The notes under the pieces were generated by a model that was given only the letters and a program-made list of their open reading frames with translations, had not been told where the DNA came from and made no database searches. Position numbers and translations under genes: made by a program. From Vreelandella piezotolerans (lineage in GTDB: Bacteria; Pseudomonadota; Gammaproteobacteria; Pseudomonadales; Halomonadaceae), in the NCBI RefSeq assembly GCF_012427705.1, contig NZ_CP048602.1, positions 868,001-932,000 on the forward strand: a DNA stretch of 64,000 nt. The letters are read 5' to 3'. Positions 54,384-64,000 of the stretch are shown one piece after another; the first letter of the stretch is position 1; each line of letters opens with the position of its first letter.

Positions 54384-54418
54384 ACCAGCGTTTTGGCGAT
54401 GCCTTCCCCAGGCATCGC
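54361..54418 (+). promoter_or_regulatory. Long hairpin spanning the arfA stop codon, with an alternative fold
   Basis: Bases 54361-54374 pair with 54393-54406 over 14 bp, and an inner 4-bp stem (54377-54380 with 54387-54390) leaves the TGA stop in its 6-base loop. The 3' arm (54397-54405) can alternatively pair with 54410-54418 (AGGCATCGC), a repeat of the 5' arm sequence. The structure resembles the RNase III target in E. coli arfA that makes non-stop mRNA. Confidence 0.8.
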
Positions 54419-54459
54419 TGCAGGCAATTTGCCAGTCTGCAGACTCTCATCAGCTTTTG

Positions 54460-54484
54460 GCCGACCGCTAGGTCGGCTTTTTTT
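54460..54484 (+). terminator. Intrinsic terminator after arfA
   Basis: GCCGACC and GGTCGGC pair around a GCTA loop and are followed by seven T. It ends the arfA transcript; the T tract overlaps the stop codon of the convergent response regulator gene. Confidence 0.9.
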
Positions 54485-55199
54485 AATTGGCGACTCGCTG
54501 TTCGACGGCAGAGGTGCTGCACACCTCCATACGGTAACCCGACTGATACACGCTGCGCAGGCGCAGCCCATGGCGACCATCTAGCTCCAATTTCCGGCGA
54601 AGACGGCTGACATGGGTATCTACCGTTCGTGTCGATACGTCACCTTTAATGCCCCAAACCAGCTCCAGCAAATGTGCACGGCTCAACAGCTCACCCACTT
54701 TGGAAAAAAACAGCGTGGCTAGGCGATATTCCCGCTCGGTTAGCTCCACGGCGTGACCGTCGACTTTGATCGTGTGCTCGTCGGTGTTGATCGCAAAAGC
54801 GCGCGGGCAGGAAACGGAGGGGCGGGGCGTATCGTAGCCGGCTCGACGGCCCAGTGCGCTAATGCGGGCTAAAAACTCTTTGGGGCGCAGCGGCTTCGCC
54901 AGAAAATCATCGGCGCCTTGTTCCAGTGCTTTAACGACGTCGTCTTCACCTTGGCTGGCGGTAATAAATAGAATGGGGCCACGCCAGCCGTCGTTTTGAC
55001 GAAGGTGGCTTACCACGTCCATGCCGCACCCATCGGGCAGTCGCCAGTCGATAATCAGAAAGTCGAAGCGCTGCTCTTGCGTGGCGCGCCTGAGCTCACT
55101 TGCCCTAGCAAAAAGAGAGACCTGATGCCCTGCTGATAGCAAACACTGCTCAATAAATGCCTGTTGGTCGAGATCATCTTCCAGCACACCGATATGCAT
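54483..55199 (-). CDS. Response regulator transcription factor, OmpR/PhoB family
   Basis: A 238-residue regulator. The receiver domain (residues 1-115) has EDD at 7-9, phospho-acceptor Asp51 in LIIDWRLPDG, Thr/Ser switch in LFITAS and lysine in FLAKPLRPKEF. The C-terminal winged helix has LTEREYRLATLFFSKVGELL, VWGIKGDVSTRTVDTHVSRLRRKL and SVYQSGYRME. No kinase is in the same operon; the hybrid kinase at 55887 is divergent and could signal to it. The ribosome-binding site is weak. Confidence 0.9.
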   Translation of the reverse strand: MHIGVLEDDLDQQAFIEQCLLSAGHQVSLFARASELRRATQEQRFDFLIIDWRLPDGCGMDVVSHLRQNDGWRGPILFITASQGEDDVVKALEQGADDFLAKPLRPKEFLARISALGRRAGYDTPRPSVSCPRAFAINTDEHTIKVDGHAVELTEREYRLATLFFSKVGELLSRAHLLELVWGIKGDVSTRTVDTHVSRLRRKLELDGRHGLRLRSVYQSGYRMEVCSTSAVEQRVAN

Positions 55200-55354
55200 A
55201 GTGAGTTACCTATTTTTATCGTGTGATCAACCTCACACCATGGATGGAAAACTCATGCGTTAATTCTAGTTTAGGTAGGGGGAACGACACAAAGGTTTAC
55301 AGTTAACGCTTAAGTCGTAGCGCTATACTTCGTTCATCATTTAGGAGGTATAAA

Positions 55355-55861
55355 ATGGCTAAGCGTCTGATTAATAAAACTCTTCTCGTTTTAGTGGGGA
55401 CATGTGTCTTCAACGCTGCGCAAGCCCTCGATGCGCCTACTGGCACGGTGATTTTAGAAGTGGCGGGCAACATTTCCCAAACTAACGTCGGTGACGAAGC
55501 ACATTTCGATAAAGCTATGCTGGAAGCATTGACGCAGCGTACCACGAACACTAGCACGCCTTGGCACGATGGGGTGGTGAGCTTTGAAGGGCCGTTGGGA
55601 AGGGCGTTATTGGAAGCTGTGGGGGCCGATGGCGAGCAGCTCAACGTCGTGGCGCTCAACGACTACTCCTCCAAGGTGCCGGTTAGCGATTTTTATGATC
55701 ACGAAGTCATTTTAGCGATGCGCGCCGATGGGCAGCCGCTGAGAGTGCGCGATCATGGGCCGCTGTTCATCATTTATCCCTTCGATGAAACTCCTGCGCT
55801 GTTGAACGAAGAAGTCCTTACACGCTCGGTTTGGCAAATCAAGCGGATCGAGGTCGAGTAG
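55355..55861 (+). CDS. Periplasmic SUOX-fold (molybdopterin-binding-like) protein
   Basis: A 168-residue exported protein: signal peptide (LLVLVGTCVFNAAQALD), then a domain resembling the Moco-binding fold of sulfite oxidase, as in the COG3915 family (TPWHDGVVSFEGPLGRALLE, LNDYSSKVPVSDF, RVRDHGPLFIIYPFD). The Mo-binding cysteine of true enzymes is not present, so it is probably a ligand-binding or accessory protein. It is 25 bases before the hybrid kinase gene; the pair is likely an operon in which this protein informs the sensor. AGGAGG is 7 bases upstream of the ATG. Confidence 0.75.
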   Translation: MAKRLINKTLLVLVGTCVFNAAQALDAPTGTVILEVAGNISQTNVGDEAHFDKAMLEALTQRTTNTSTPWHDGVVSFEGPLGRALLEAVGADGEQLNVVALNDYSSKVPVSDFYDHEVILAMRADGQPLRVRDHGPLFIIYPFDETPALLNEEVLTRSVWQIKRIEVE

Positions 55862-55886
55862 TCGTCGCGATGTCTAGGTAAAGACC

Positions 55887-58142
55887 ATGTTGCCTGTCTT
55901 GAAACACTACTTTTCGCGTCGTGTGAGGGTCGCGACGTTTTCAGCGATCCTCTTTTTTCTGTCGGCCATCATCACAGGCGGCGTGATTTTCCAGCGGCAA
56001 CACGCCATCGAAAATCGGTTACTGGAAAACCTCGTATGGACGGGGTATCAGTTCGATAGGGAAGTGCGCGAGTTTCATTTGTTGCTGATGGATAACCAAG
56101 TAGGCAGTGCGACGGCAGAAGACCTATTGCTACGCTTTGAAATACTGTTTAGTCGGAAAACGCTCTTCCAGCAGGGAGAGATAAATTTGGCGGTGTCTAA
56201 AATCGAGGGCGTCAATGCACTGGTCGAAAAAGCCGCCGCCGTGATTGATGACATCGACCGATTGATCGAGCCCCTTTGGGAGGATTCAAGCCGTTTAAAT
56301 GACGAGATGATCCGTCGGGCAATCGACCATACGGCCCGTCTGCAACAAATGACAGGCTCTATCTTAATCGATACCAATGCGAGCGTTGCGCGACTGCGCA
56401 CGTTAGAGCGGGAAAAGATGACCCAGCTTTATGGGTTAGCTTTGATCCTTCTGCTCTCGCTCATGTTATCGGGCGGTCTGCTAGTTCGCGCCCTGCTCAT
56501 CGAAGGCAAAATCAGTATTCGCAAGGCCCAAGCGCTAGAGGTGAAGAGCCGAGAGCTAAAAGAGACGGCCAAGCGCGCTGAAATCGCCAGCCAAGCCAAA
56601 TCCCAGTTCATGGCGGTAATGAGCCATGAGATTCGTACACCCCTCAACGGCGTGGTCGGCATGGCCGATCTGCTGAGTGAAGAAGTGCATTCACCCCGAG
56701 GTTACGCGTATTTGTCGGCACTCAAACGCAGTGCCGAGAGTTTGCGCGCCGTGATCAACGATATTCTGGATTACACCAAAATCGAGAGCGGTCGGCTCGA
56801 TTTGGACGCTCGCCCCTTCGATCTCCATGAGTGTATCGAAGCGCTCTGTACGGGGTATGTGCTGCAAGAGAAGAGTAAGCCGGTCGTGTTCAATTACTCC
56901 ATCGACCCCTCGCTGCCACGCTTCGTAATGGGCGACATTGCTCGCCTTCGCCAAGTCATCATGAACCTGATCAACAATGCGCTGAAATTTACCGAGGAGG
57001 GCTCCGTGACGTTTCATGCGGCACCGGGGGAGGGGCATGACGTACTGTTCGAGGTCCAAGACACGGGATGCGGTATCGATGCAGAAGATCAAGCAAGACT
57101 GTTCTGCGCTTTTTCACAAGTAGATACGTCGATCGCGCGCCGTCACGAAGGCACGGGGCTTGGATTAGCTATCTGCAAACGGCTCGTTCATGCCATGGAG
57201 GGCGAGATCGGTGTCGCCAGCCAAGTAGGTTTGGGCAGCCGCTTCTGGTTTTCGGTCGCGCTACCGGCAACAGAGGGTTTGGAGGTCTATCATCGCAGCG
57301 AACAGCAAGCCACGCTGGTGGACGATCATCATATCCTGGTCGTGGAAGATAACCCGATCAACCAGACAGTGGCGAAAGTCATGCTGGAACAGCTCGGGCA
57401 GCGTGTCACGATTGCCGAGAATGGCCAGTCAGCGTTGCAGCAACTTCAAGAGGAGTATGCACTCATCGATCTCGTGTTGATGGATATGCAGATGCCGGTG
57501 TTGGATGGCCCTGACACGACGCTGCGCTGGCGGGCCTTCGAAAAGGAGAATGCTCTGCCGAGGCTTCCCATCGTGGCCATGACGGCCAACGTCATGCCCG
57601 AGCACCGTGAGCGCTGCTTCGAAAGCGGCATGGATGACATGATCAACAAACCGTTCACGCGAGAAGAACTGTATCAGCTGATTAGCCGCTTTGTTCCCAG
57701 CGCTAACGTCAGCATTGGGCGTCTTGAACGACATGGCAGCGACGTCAGCGAGCAAAAGGGCGCAGCAGTTTCCTTTGTAAGTGAGCGTGGTGTGCTGGAC
57801 CTGCTAGATCGCAAAATATGTGCTGAGCTGCAGGAAGCGTTTGACTCGGTATCACTCAACGCGCTGCTGAACGCCTTTCTAGCTCGCTTAGAGGAGCGTT
57901 TGATTCGGCTTCGCGCATGTTGGCTTGCAGGGGACCATGAGTCATTACGTAAAGAGGCACACTCCCTCAAAGGGGCCGCCGCCTCACTGGGCTGTGCTGC
58001 GATTGCTGAACAAGCCGCTCTTTTGGAAAAAGGCGCTCACCAGGAGAGTGATGCATCGATCGTGGGATTTTTAGATACGTTGGAAGCGCTGAAATTCACC
58101 ACGCAGCAAGCCTTATTGGATCATGGTTTGATAGCCATATAG
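55887..58142 (+). CDS. Hybrid sensor histidine kinase with receiver and Hpt domains
   Basis: A 751-residue membrane kinase. Two membrane helices (about 15-35 and 180-205) flank a periplasmic domain of about 145 residues. A coiled coil leads to the HisKA domain with His247 ([11 protein letters not shown]), then the ATPase ([24 protein letters not shown]), a receiver domain with Asp533 ([13 protein letters not shown]) and a C-terminal Hpt with His692 ([11 protein letters not shown]). This gives a full His-Asp-His phosphorelay. Likely final targets are the adjacent OmpR-type regulator or the REC-EAL protein. It follows the SUOX-like gene. Confidence 0.9.
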   Translation: MLPVLKHYFSRRVRVATFSAILFFLSAIITGGVIFQRQHAIENRLLENLVWTGYQFDREVREFHLLLMDNQVGSATAEDLLLRFEILFSRKTLFQQGEINLAVSKIEGVNALVEKAAAVIDDIDRLIEPLWEDSSRLNDEMIRRAIDHTARLQQMTGSILIDTNASVARLRTLEREKMTQLYGLALILLLSLMLSGGLLVRALLIEGKISIRKAQALEVKSRELKETAKRAEIASQAKSQFMAVMSHEIRTPLNGVVGMADLLSEEVHSPRGYAYLSALKRSAESLRAVINDILDYTKIESGRLDLDARPFDLHECIEALCTGYVLQEKSKPVVFNYSIDPSLPRFVMGDIARLRQVIMNLINNALKFTEEGSVTFHAAPGEGHDVLFEVQDTGCGIDAEDQARLFCAFSQVDTSIARRHEGTGLGLAICKRLVHAMEGEIGVASQVGLGSRFWFSVALPATEGLEVYHRSEQQATLVDDHHILVVEDNPINQTVAKVMLEQLGQRVTIAENGQSALQQLQEEYALIDLVLMDMQMPVLDGPDTTLRWRAFEKENALPRLPIVAMTANVMPEHRERCFESGMDDMINKPFTREELYQLISRFVPSANVSIGRLERHGSDVSEQKGAAVSFVSERGVLDLLDRKICAELQEAFDSVSLNALLNAFLARLEERLIRLRACWLAGDHESLRKEAHSLKGAAASLGCAAIAEQAALLEKGAHQESDASIVGFLDTLEALKFTTQQALLDHGLIAI

Positions 58143-58220
58143 GAACTGCCGCTTCCAGAGTTGATTCAACGTCGCTTTGAAAGCAGCCGCTACATATTCG
58201 GTGGGTGAGGACGAAGCGCT

Positions 58221-59372
58221 TTAGGCCACCATCGTTTGGTGCCCTAACCACTTCTCGAACTGAGTGGGGGCAAGAGGGCGAGAGATGAAATAGCCTTGAC
58301 CAACCGGACACTTTGCCTTGGTGAGTAGTGTCTGCTGCTCCGCGTTTTCGATGCCTTCGGCCACGACACTCATTCCCAAACGCGCGCCTAGCTCGACGAT
58401 GGAGAGCGTAATTGCCTGAGCGTTGGGCTCGCTGTCGATGAAAGAAACGAAACTTCGATCGAGTTTTAATTCATCGAACGGTAATCGGTAGAGCTGGGTC
58501 AGCGAAGAGTATCCGGTACCGAAGTCGTCTAGGGCTAACTTGCACCCTCGTTTGCGCAGTTCGTCCAAAATGTGTCGAGCATACCCCAGACACTCTACGC
58601 CTACCGACTCCGTCAGCTCCAATGTGACCTTTGTCATATCGATAGGGTATTTGCCACAGAGCGTGTCGAACATGGACAGCATGTTTTCGGCTTTGATGAA
58701 CGCGGCCGGCACATTGACGGCGATGCTCAGCGGCAGCCCCCGAGCGTGCCAATCGGCCAGCTGTGCAAAAGCGAGCTCTAGAATACACCACGTCAGGGGT
58801 ACCATCAGCCCGCTTTTTTCAGCGAGAGGAATGAAGCTGTCGGGATAAATCGTTCCGCGCGTTGGATCTTCCCAGCGCACCAACGCTTCAGCCCCCACGA
58901 CGATGCCAGTTGCCAGTGAGAGCTTAGGCTGCAGCGCAAGGCAAATATGCTGCTGCTTGATGGCCTGGGCTAATTCCCCCACCGAGGGTGGTTTCGGCGA
59001 CGCCTCTATCTGTTCGATAAAGTCGCCAAGCCCGGTCATGAGCTTCGCTTTGGGGAGGAACCCCAACATCTTTAGCCCTTTGGCTTTACCTTCGGCAATC
59101 GCATGGGCGGCCGTTTCGTCCGAACAACTGCTCAGCAGCAAGATAGGGGCAAGAATCTTGAGATCATAGAGATAGTCGAGAATATCCAGCCCGGTAAAGT
59201 CACCCAAGCCAAAATCGAGCACGATTAGATGCGTGTTGAGAAGGCCAGGTTGGCGCGCCAGTTCTCCTAGACAACCGGCGGTGGCGACATCAAACCCATG
59301 TCGGCTCAGCAGCATTTTTCCAAGCAACTGTATATCGACGTCATCATCGATCACTAACGCACTGGGAGGCAT
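58221..59372 (-). CDS. Cyclic-di-GMP phosphodiesterase response regulator (REC-EAL)
   Basis: A 383-residue cytoplasmic protein. The receiver has VIDDD near residue 8 and Asp53 in IVLDFGLGDFTG. The EAL domain (about 135-375) has all catalytic motifs: AEALVRW, NVPAAFI, ELTES, DDFGTGYSS, LKLDRSF, VAEGIE and QGYFISRPL, so it should hydrolyse c-di-GMP. I choose the ATG at 59372 with AAGGA 6 bases upstream. It is convergent with the hybrid kinase gene and probably its phosphorelay output, which would link the signal to biofilm or motility; this is inference. Confidence 0.9.
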   Translation of the reverse strand: MPPSALVIDDDVDIQLLGKMLLSRHGFDVATAGCLGELARQPGLLNTHLIVLDFGLGDFTGLDILDYLYDLKILAPILLLSSCSDETAAHAIAEGKAKGLKMLGFLPKAKLMTGLGDFIEQIEASPKPPSVGELAQAIKQQHICLALQPKLSLATGIVVGAEALVRWEDPTRGTIYPDSFIPLAEKSGLMVPLTWCILELAFAQLADWHARGLPLSIAVNVPAAFIKAENMLSMFDTLCGKYPIDMTKVTLELTESVGVECLGYARHILDELRKRGCKLALDDFGTGYSSLTQLYRLPFDELKLDRSFVSFIDSEPNAQAITLSIVELGARLGMSVVAEGIENAEQQTLLTKAKCPVGQGYFISRPLAPTQFEKWLGHQTMVA

Positions 59373-59459
59373 GATGTGTCCTTGCATATAAGAAGCGTTT
59401 GTAGGGCAGTGGTGTAGTGCTGCTCAACAAACGCATGGCCAGTCCCGGCAGTGCAAAAG

Positions 59460-59494
59460 CGCCTTCGGGGGCCAGGGGAGAAACCCGAAGACGC
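59460..59494 (-). terminator. Terminator-like hairpin after the chemoreceptor gene
   Basis: CTTCGGG (59463-59469) pairs with CCCGAAG (59484-59490); on the minus strand GGCGCTTTT follows. Confidence 0.55.
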
Positions 59495-59537
59495 ATGGAA
59501 ACGCCGTTAATTCAAACGAGAAGTATCATTGATGACA

Positions 59538-61220
59538 TTAGAAAGACTCCCATTGAGGGGCTGGGCGACTCACTAAATTCTTAGGCACTGTAGTTGATAA
59601 AGGTAGTGTGCGTTTCATTGTTTGATCAAGTAAGGCTTGACGCTTCGAATCAACGTTCGAATCACTGTGGCTCAATTTGAAGGAGCCCACCAGCGTACTG
59701 AGTCGATCTGCCTGCTCGCGCAGTTCCGCAGCGGCAGCGCTAGACTCCTCCACCATCGATGCATTGTGCTGCGTCATGCTATCGAGTTCGTTCACCGCGT
59801 CATTGACTTGACCAATGCCCACGCTTTGCTCTTTTGCCCCGGCACTGATTTCTGCCACCACATCGGCAACCCGCTCGATGCTTTGCATCATGCTGTGCAG
59901 CGTGTCGCTGGCGGCTTTTACTTGCGAGACGCCGGAGTGGGTGCGTTCCGCCGACGTGCTAATGAGCTCGGAAATGCTCTTCGACGCTTCACTCGTGCGG
60001 CTTGCCAGGATGCGTACCTCTTGTGCCACCACGGCAAAGCCTCTGCCATGCTCTCCTGCTCTGGCTGCTTCGACCGAGGCGTTGAGAGCCAATATATTGG
60101 TTTGAAAGGCAATGCTTTCGATCATGGTGACGATGTCACTGATCTGGCCGGACGACTCGCTAATACTGCCCATGGTTTTCTGAACGCCCTGCATGGCATT
60201 CAAACCTTGATGGGCAATGTCTCGGGTCGATAGCGCTAGCTGGTTCGCTTGCTGGGCAGCGTCGGATGCGTTATTCACTACGGCGGCAATTTGCTCCATG
60301 GAGGCAGACGTCTGTTGTAAGTTTGCAGCCGCTTGCTCGGTACGTGTGGCCAGTTCTTGGCTGCCTTTAGCGATTTCCGTTGACGCGTGCTGTAAGCTAA
60401 TCGTGCTGCTGCTGACGGATTGCAGGGTCTCATCGATACGCTGGATAAAGGCGTTGAACGCTACCGCCAGTTCTCCCAGCTCATCTTTACGCTGATTATG
60501 AATACGCGCGGTTAAATCGCCATCGCCATCGGTAATTTCTTTAATTCGGAAGCTCACTTGTCGTATCGCTTTAGACATCAATTTAGGGCCGATGAAAGCA
60601 ATCAATAAGACAACTAAAAAGACGATGCCCGAAAAAGCGAGTGTCGCTGTTTGTTGAGCTTTGATTCTATTTAATACGGTCGTTTCTGCCTCTATTGTTG
60701 CCCGTTCAATGCTTTGGTCAGAGATGTCGTACAGTTCGCGAAGGCGCTCGAAACTCTCGAGGGAGCTACCCGATAATGCAGTTAAAGCGGCTTCGATATT
60801 TCCCGCATTATATAATTCAAAGACCCGTTGGCTCTCCACCCTCCAGCTGTCATAAAGAGGTTCAAAGTTTTGCAGGTGTTCTGTGAGTAAAGGGTAGTTT
60901 TGCATTTTCTGAGCATACACTTGCATTCTGTCATAGGCTTGTTGTGCATTCTCTTCATAGCTTGCAAGCAGTTCAGTACTTTTTTCGGAGCTCGGCTCCG
61001 TCAATACGTATTCCATTTGCGCTACACGCGCTTGGTATAAGTCGCGATCGGCATTGAGCGTCGCCGACATGGCAGGAATGTAGTTTTCGATAAACGTATT
61101 GAGTCGGCCTTTGACCATGTTGACGAGCATCGCATCGGCAATGACGACCGCTAAGAGCGATAAAGCGACAACGATAAAAGCAGCCGCGTATTTAAAGCTG
61201 ATTTTGTGAATGGTTTTCAT
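59538..61220 (-). CDS. Methyl-accepting chemotaxis protein
   Basis: A 560-residue chemoreceptor: membrane helix at about 10-32, a periplasmic four-helix-bundle domain (about 35-190), a second helix (about 193-213), HAMP (about 215-265) and a signalling domain with the tip [16 protein letters not shown]. The protein ends APQWESF, close to the NWETF pentapeptide that tethers CheR methyltransferase, so adaptation is likely high-efficiency. The ligand is unknown. GGGGGTG lies 8 bases upstream. No other chemotaxis gene is in the window. Confidence 0.92.
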   Translation of the reverse strand: MKTIHKISFKYAAAFIVVALSLLAVVIADAMLVNMVKGRLNTFIENYIPAMSATLNADRDLYQARVAQMEYVLTEPSSEKSTELLASYEENAQQAYDRMQVYAQKMQNYPLLTEHLQNFEPLYDSWRVESQRVFELYNAGNIEAALTALSGSSLESFERLRELYDISDQSIERATIEAETTVLNRIKAQQTATLAFSGIVFLVVLLIAFIGPKLMSKAIRQVSFRIKEITDGDGDLTARIHNQRKDELGELAVAFNAFIQRIDETLQSVSSSTISLQHASTEIAKGSQELATRTEQAAANLQQTSASMEQIAAVVNNASDAAQQANQLALSTRDIAHQGLNAMQGVQKTMGSISESSGQISDIVTMIESIAFQTNILALNASVEAARAGEHGRGFAVVAQEVRILASRTSEASKSISELISTSAERTHSGVSQVKAASDTLHSMMQSIERVADVVAEISAGAKEQSVGIGQVNDAVNELDSMTQHNASMVEESSAAAAELREQADRLSTLVGSFKLSHSDSNVDSKRQALLDQTMKRTLPLSTTVPKNLVSRPAPQWESF

Positions 61221-61353
61221 TTTGCAGCACCCCCGTGCCTTTTTTGGGATGCTTCAACTATACGATTAGATAAAAGGGCTGGCGATAACGGACAAGCCGG
61301 TGTCACTATTGTTTACGTTTGAACAATGGCTCGGGGTAAAGTGTGAATATTTG

Positions 61354-63195
61354 TCATTGATACCCTTCTGCCTGCAAACGAAACAGCGCCGCATAGCGCC
61401 CGTTCGTCTCCATGAGCGTGTCATGGGTACCGCGCTCGATGATGCGCCCTTGGTCGATGACGATGATGTGGTCGGCGCTGCGGACGGTCGAGAAACGATG
61501 GGAGATCAGAATCGTCATCTTGTCGCGGCTGTGATCACGAAAGCGGGCAAAGACATCCGCCTCTGCGGCGGCATCCATCGCGGCGGTGGGCTCGTCCAGT
61601 ACCAGTATATCGGCCTCTTTGCGCATGTAAGCGCGGGATAGTGCTATTTTCTGCCACTGTCCGCCCGAGAGCTCTTGGCCATTTTTGAACCAGCGTCCAA
61701 GCTGGGTGTGGTAGCCATCGGGCATGCGTGCGATGAAACCATCGGCTAGGCCATCTTTGGCGGCCTGTTGCCAGCGCTGTTGATCATCGAAGGCCGCGAT
61801 GTCTCCTACCCCAAGGTTTTCACCCACGCTTAGCTGGTAACGTACGAAATCTTGAAAAATGACCCCCACTCTTGCTCTGAGCGTTTGGGTATCCCAGTCG
61901 TTGAGATCGCTGCCATCCAGCAAGATGCGCCCCCGGGTCGGTCGGTAAAGCCGCGTCAATAGTTTGATCAGCGTAGTTTTGCCCGAGCCATTTTCGCCCA
62001 CCAAGGCAAGGCTACTGCCGGGAGGGATATGCAACGAAATATCATGCAACACGTCATGGCCACCGGGGTAGGCAAAGCTCACCTGCTCGAAACGTAGACC
62101 GTCGCCCTGCACGGCACCTTGGGTCACATGGCCAGCGTCGGCCTCGGTGGGCTGTTCCAGGTATTCATACAAGTTGGAAAGGTAGAGGTTATCTTCGTAC
62201 ATGCCGCTAACGGCGGTGAGGCTGGCCGACAGCGCACTTTGGCCTTGCTTGAAAACCATTAAGTACATGGTCATCTGCCCGAGTGTTAGCGCGCCGATAA
62301 CGGTTTCGACGACGACCCAACCATAGGCCGCGTAGAACGTTAGCGTTCCGAGTAGGCCCAGCACGAAGCCCCAGCTTTCACGGCGCAACGTCAAGCGGCG
62401 GTCTTCGCCATAGAGCTGATGAAAAATATCCCGGTAGCGCTGCAGGAAACGCGACTCCAAACCGAATAGTTTGACCTCTTTGATGCTATCCTCTCGGGCC
62501 AGTACGGTTTCTAGGTACATCTGCATGCGGGTTTGCGGTGAACGCCAGCGAAATAGTCGGAAAGCATCGCCAGAGAATTTCGCTTCGGAGAAAAATACCG
62601 GTAGCGCGCCCACCACTAAGATCAGTAGCGCCCAGGGTGAAAACTGCACCAGTAGAAAAGCAAAGCTGCCAAGTGAAATGGCATTCTGCAGCAGCCCAAA
62701 GGTTTTATTGACCAATGCCAGTGGGCGGGTCGAGGCCTCTCTCCGAGCCCGAGTGAGCTGGTCGTAAAGCTCTGAGTCTTCAAACTGGCTAAGCGATAGG
62801 GTGCCCGCTTTTTCCAGAATCATGACGTTCACTTTCTGACCGAGCAATGCCCTTAACAGCGACTGTTGGGCCGAGAGACCACGCTGGGCTAACGCCATCA
62901 ACGCAATGATAGCGCCTTCGAGCGCTACTAGGCCCAGTACCGGCATTAGCGTTACCCATACATCCGGTTGACGGGCCGCCTCATAACTCTCCATGGCCGC
63001 CAACACGCCATCGACGATCAGTTGACCCACATAGGCGGCCACCGCGGGCAGCACGCCTGCCACCAGCGTACAAAGCGCCAAGCCCAGCATCATCCAGCGT
63101 GAGGTTTCCCATACCAGAAACAGAGCACGGCGACTGTAGCGAAACACGCTGAAAAAGCGATTAAATGGGGAGGCAGAAGAAGGAGAGTACGGCAT
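61354..63195 (-). CDS. ABC transporter, fused permease and ATPase
   Basis: A 613-residue type IV exporter half. Six membrane helices lie in residues 35-330; the ATPase has Walker A VGENGSGKTT, signature LSGGQWQKIALSRA, Walker B ILVLDEPTAAMD and ISHRFSTVRSADHI. The signature SGGQWQKIALSRAY is seen in exporters of peptides or lipids and resembles the lantibiotic/multidrug group. The substrate is unknown. The start at 63195 (MPYSPSSASPF) has a weak ribosome-binding site. It follows the gamma-glutamyltransferase gene by 106 bases. Confidence 0.85.
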   Translation of the reverse strand: MPYSPSSASPFNRFFSVFRYSRRALFLVWETSRWMMLGLALCTLVAGVLPAVAAYVGQLIVDGVLAAMESYEAARQPDVWVTLMPVLGLVALEGAIIALMALAQRGLSAQQSLLRALLGQKVNVMILEKAGTLSLSQFEDSELYDQLTRARREASTRPLALVNKTFGLLQNAISLGSFAFLLVQFSPWALLILVVGALPVFFSEAKFSGDAFRLFRWRSPQTRMQMYLETVLAREDSIKEVKLFGLESRFLQRYRDIFHQLYGEDRRLTLRRESWGFVLGLLGTLTFYAAYGWVVVETVIGALTLGQMTMYLMVFKQGQSALSASLTAVSGMYEDNLYLSNLYEYLEQPTEADAGHVTQGAVQGDGLRFEQVSFAYPGGHDVLHDISLHIPPGSSLALVGENGSGKTTLIKLLTRLYRPTRGRILLDGSDLNDWDTQTLRARVGVIFQDFVRYQLSVGENLGVGDIAAFDDQQRWQQAAKDGLADGFIARMPDGYHTQLGRWFKNGQELSGGQWQKIALSRAYMRKEADILVLDEPTAAMDAAAEADVFARFRDHSRDKMTILISHRFSTVRSADHIIVIDQGRIIERGTHDTLMETNGRYAALFRLQAEGYQ

Positions 63196-63258
63196 CGTGG
63201 CGTAGCAGCATCAATTCAATAGGCTGCCATGATGCGGTGCTTTGGCGTTGATAGCCAG

Positions 63259-63284
63259 CCTGCTGCCCTTACTCGGGCAGCAGG
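63259..63284. terminator. Hairpin after the gamma-glutamyltransferase gene
   Basis: CCTGCTGCCC and GGGCAGCAGG pair perfectly around a 6-base loop. No T tract follows on either strand. Confidence 0.5.
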
Positions 63285-63301
63285 TGATGAGCTGAAAAGC
63301 A

Positions 63302-64000
63302 CTATAGCGGCAGTACTGCCCCATCGGTGCGGGGTTCGGTGCCGCCCTGCAGCACGCCAGTAACAGGGTCGCGGAGAATGATTTGACCACGGCCAAAGCT
63401 GATGGAGTCGGCTACCTTGACGATCTTATGGCCGCGCCGGGCGAGCGCCAGTGCCAAGTGGTTGGGGAAGTCGGCTTCCACCTCGACCGTTCTACCCGTG
63501 GTCCATTTCCAGCGCGGCATGTCCAGCGCAGCTTGCGGATTCAACTGATCCTCGATCATTGACGTGACCACTTGCACCTGACCCTGGGGCTGCATATAAC
63601 CGCCCATCACACCAAAGGGCCCAACGGCCTGATCATCTTTGGTGATGAAGCCCGGAATGATGGTGTGATAAGTGCGCTTGCCGGGGGCCAGTGCATTGGC
63701 ATGTTCAGGATCTAGCGAGAACGACCAACCGCGGTTTTGTAGGCTAATCCCGGTGCCGGGTACTACCATGCCAGAACCAAAGCCTTTGAAGTTACTCTGG
63801 ATGAACGACACCATATTGCCATCGTCGTCCGCGGTGGCGAGATAAACGGTGCCTCCCTGTAATGGGTTGCCGTGGGCAGGATCCACCGCGTGTTCACCGA
63901 TCAGCGCCGCGCGTGCCTTGAGGTAAGCATCGTCGAGCATTTGCTCGGTGGTAGGCACCATCTCACTGCGTTCGGTGATGTGTTTGAAGCCATCCATATA
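63302..64000 (-). CDS. Gamma-glutamyltransferase family protein (3' part only)
   Basis: The C-terminal 232 codons of a YwrD-like gamma-glutamyltransferase; the gene continues past the window end. The small-subunit start GGTVYLATADDDGNMVSFIQ holds the threonine that becomes the nucleophile after self-cleavage. GFGSGMVVPGTGISLQNRG and the GGYMQPQGQVQVV segment are typical. Such enzymes hydrolyse or transfer the gamma-glutamyl group of glutathione or related compounds; the YwrD group is less well understood. Whether it is exported cannot be seen. Confidence 0.87.
   Translation of the reverse strand, partial: YMDGFKHITERSEMVPTTEQMLDDAYLKARAALIGEHAVDPAHGNPLQGGTVYLATADDDGNMVSFIQSNFKGFGSGMVVPGTGISLQNRGWSFSLDPEHANALAPGKRTYHTIIPGFITKDDQAVGPFGVMGGYMQPQGQVQVVTSMIEDQLNPQAALDMPRWKWTTGRTVEVEADFPNHLALALARRGHKIVKVADSISFGRGQIILRDPVTGVLQGGTEPRTDGAVLPL

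Noticed and set aside
1..64000. Search for tRNA, rRNA, CRISPR arrays, prophage and insertion sequences
   Set aside because: No such element was recognised by reading; a dedicated scan could still find a short RNA gene.

Overview
The window reads as a chromosomal segment of a moderately halophilic gammaproteobacterium, most likely Halomonas or a close relative in the Halomonadaceae. This rests on family-level resemblance of the proteins, a GC-rich coding sequence and acidic exported proteins; no rRNA or other marker gene is present to fix the taxon. Genes are densely packed on both strands. I see no tRNA, rRNA, CRISPR array, prophage or insertion sequence.

Layout. 1-9 kb: start of a Tat-exported MsrP, a pirin, an MscS-type channel, a very large LplT/acyltransferase/acyl-ACP synthetase fusion, an HTH regulator overlapping rlmA, and a cold-shock gene. 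9-18 kb: a DAACS symporter, a nucleoside deaminase, a tiny YqaE/Pmp3 membrane protein, then a convergent pair made of a TonB receptor resembling the PQQ importer PqqU/YncD and a membrane PQQ-dependent glucose dehydrogenase; then an MDR reductase and an RlpA-like protein. 18-27 kb: a PPC-repeat protein, a lipoprotein, a degenerate Nudix protein, a DMT transporter with a LysR regulator, a cytochrome b561, a membrane GGDEF protein and ArgP. 27-34 kb: an iron locus (SyrD/YojI-type ABC protein, FhuF, FhuC, cytochrome b, FhuB) with three Fur-box-like sites, followed by an ArgO/LysE exporter. 34-45 kb: metabolic genes (threonine aldolase, FAD oxidoreductase, SpeG, PoxB, hydrolases, phosphoesterase, alanine symporter, CDF transporter) and two tiny genes with strong ribosome-binding sites.

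45-54 kb is the nitrate assimilation island. nirD, nirB and an FAD reductase run on the minus strand; nasA and a uroporphyrinogen-III methyltransferase (siroheme supply for NirB) run on the plus strand. Both divergent transcription units carry a leader with an intrinsic terminator whose 5' arm overlaps a hairpin with an A-x-x-G-x-x hexaloop, the signature of ANTAR-protein (NasR/NasT) antitermination. The minus leader carries two such hairpins.

54-64 kb begins with a small arfA gene (ribosome rescue) whose stop codon sits in the apical loop of a long hairpin, as expected for a gene designed to give non-stop mRNA. A signalling group follows: OmpR-type regulator, a SUOX-fold-like periplasmic protein, a hybrid histidine kinase with Hpt, a REC-EAL phosphodiesterase and a chemoreceptor. 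An ABC exporter and the C-terminal part of a gamma-glutamyltransferase close the window.

No wholly new system is evident. The best candidates for follow-up are the paired nas leaders, the arfA hairpin switch, the PQQ import/use pair, the iron locus without a visible FhuD, and the two tiny genes near 37 kb.
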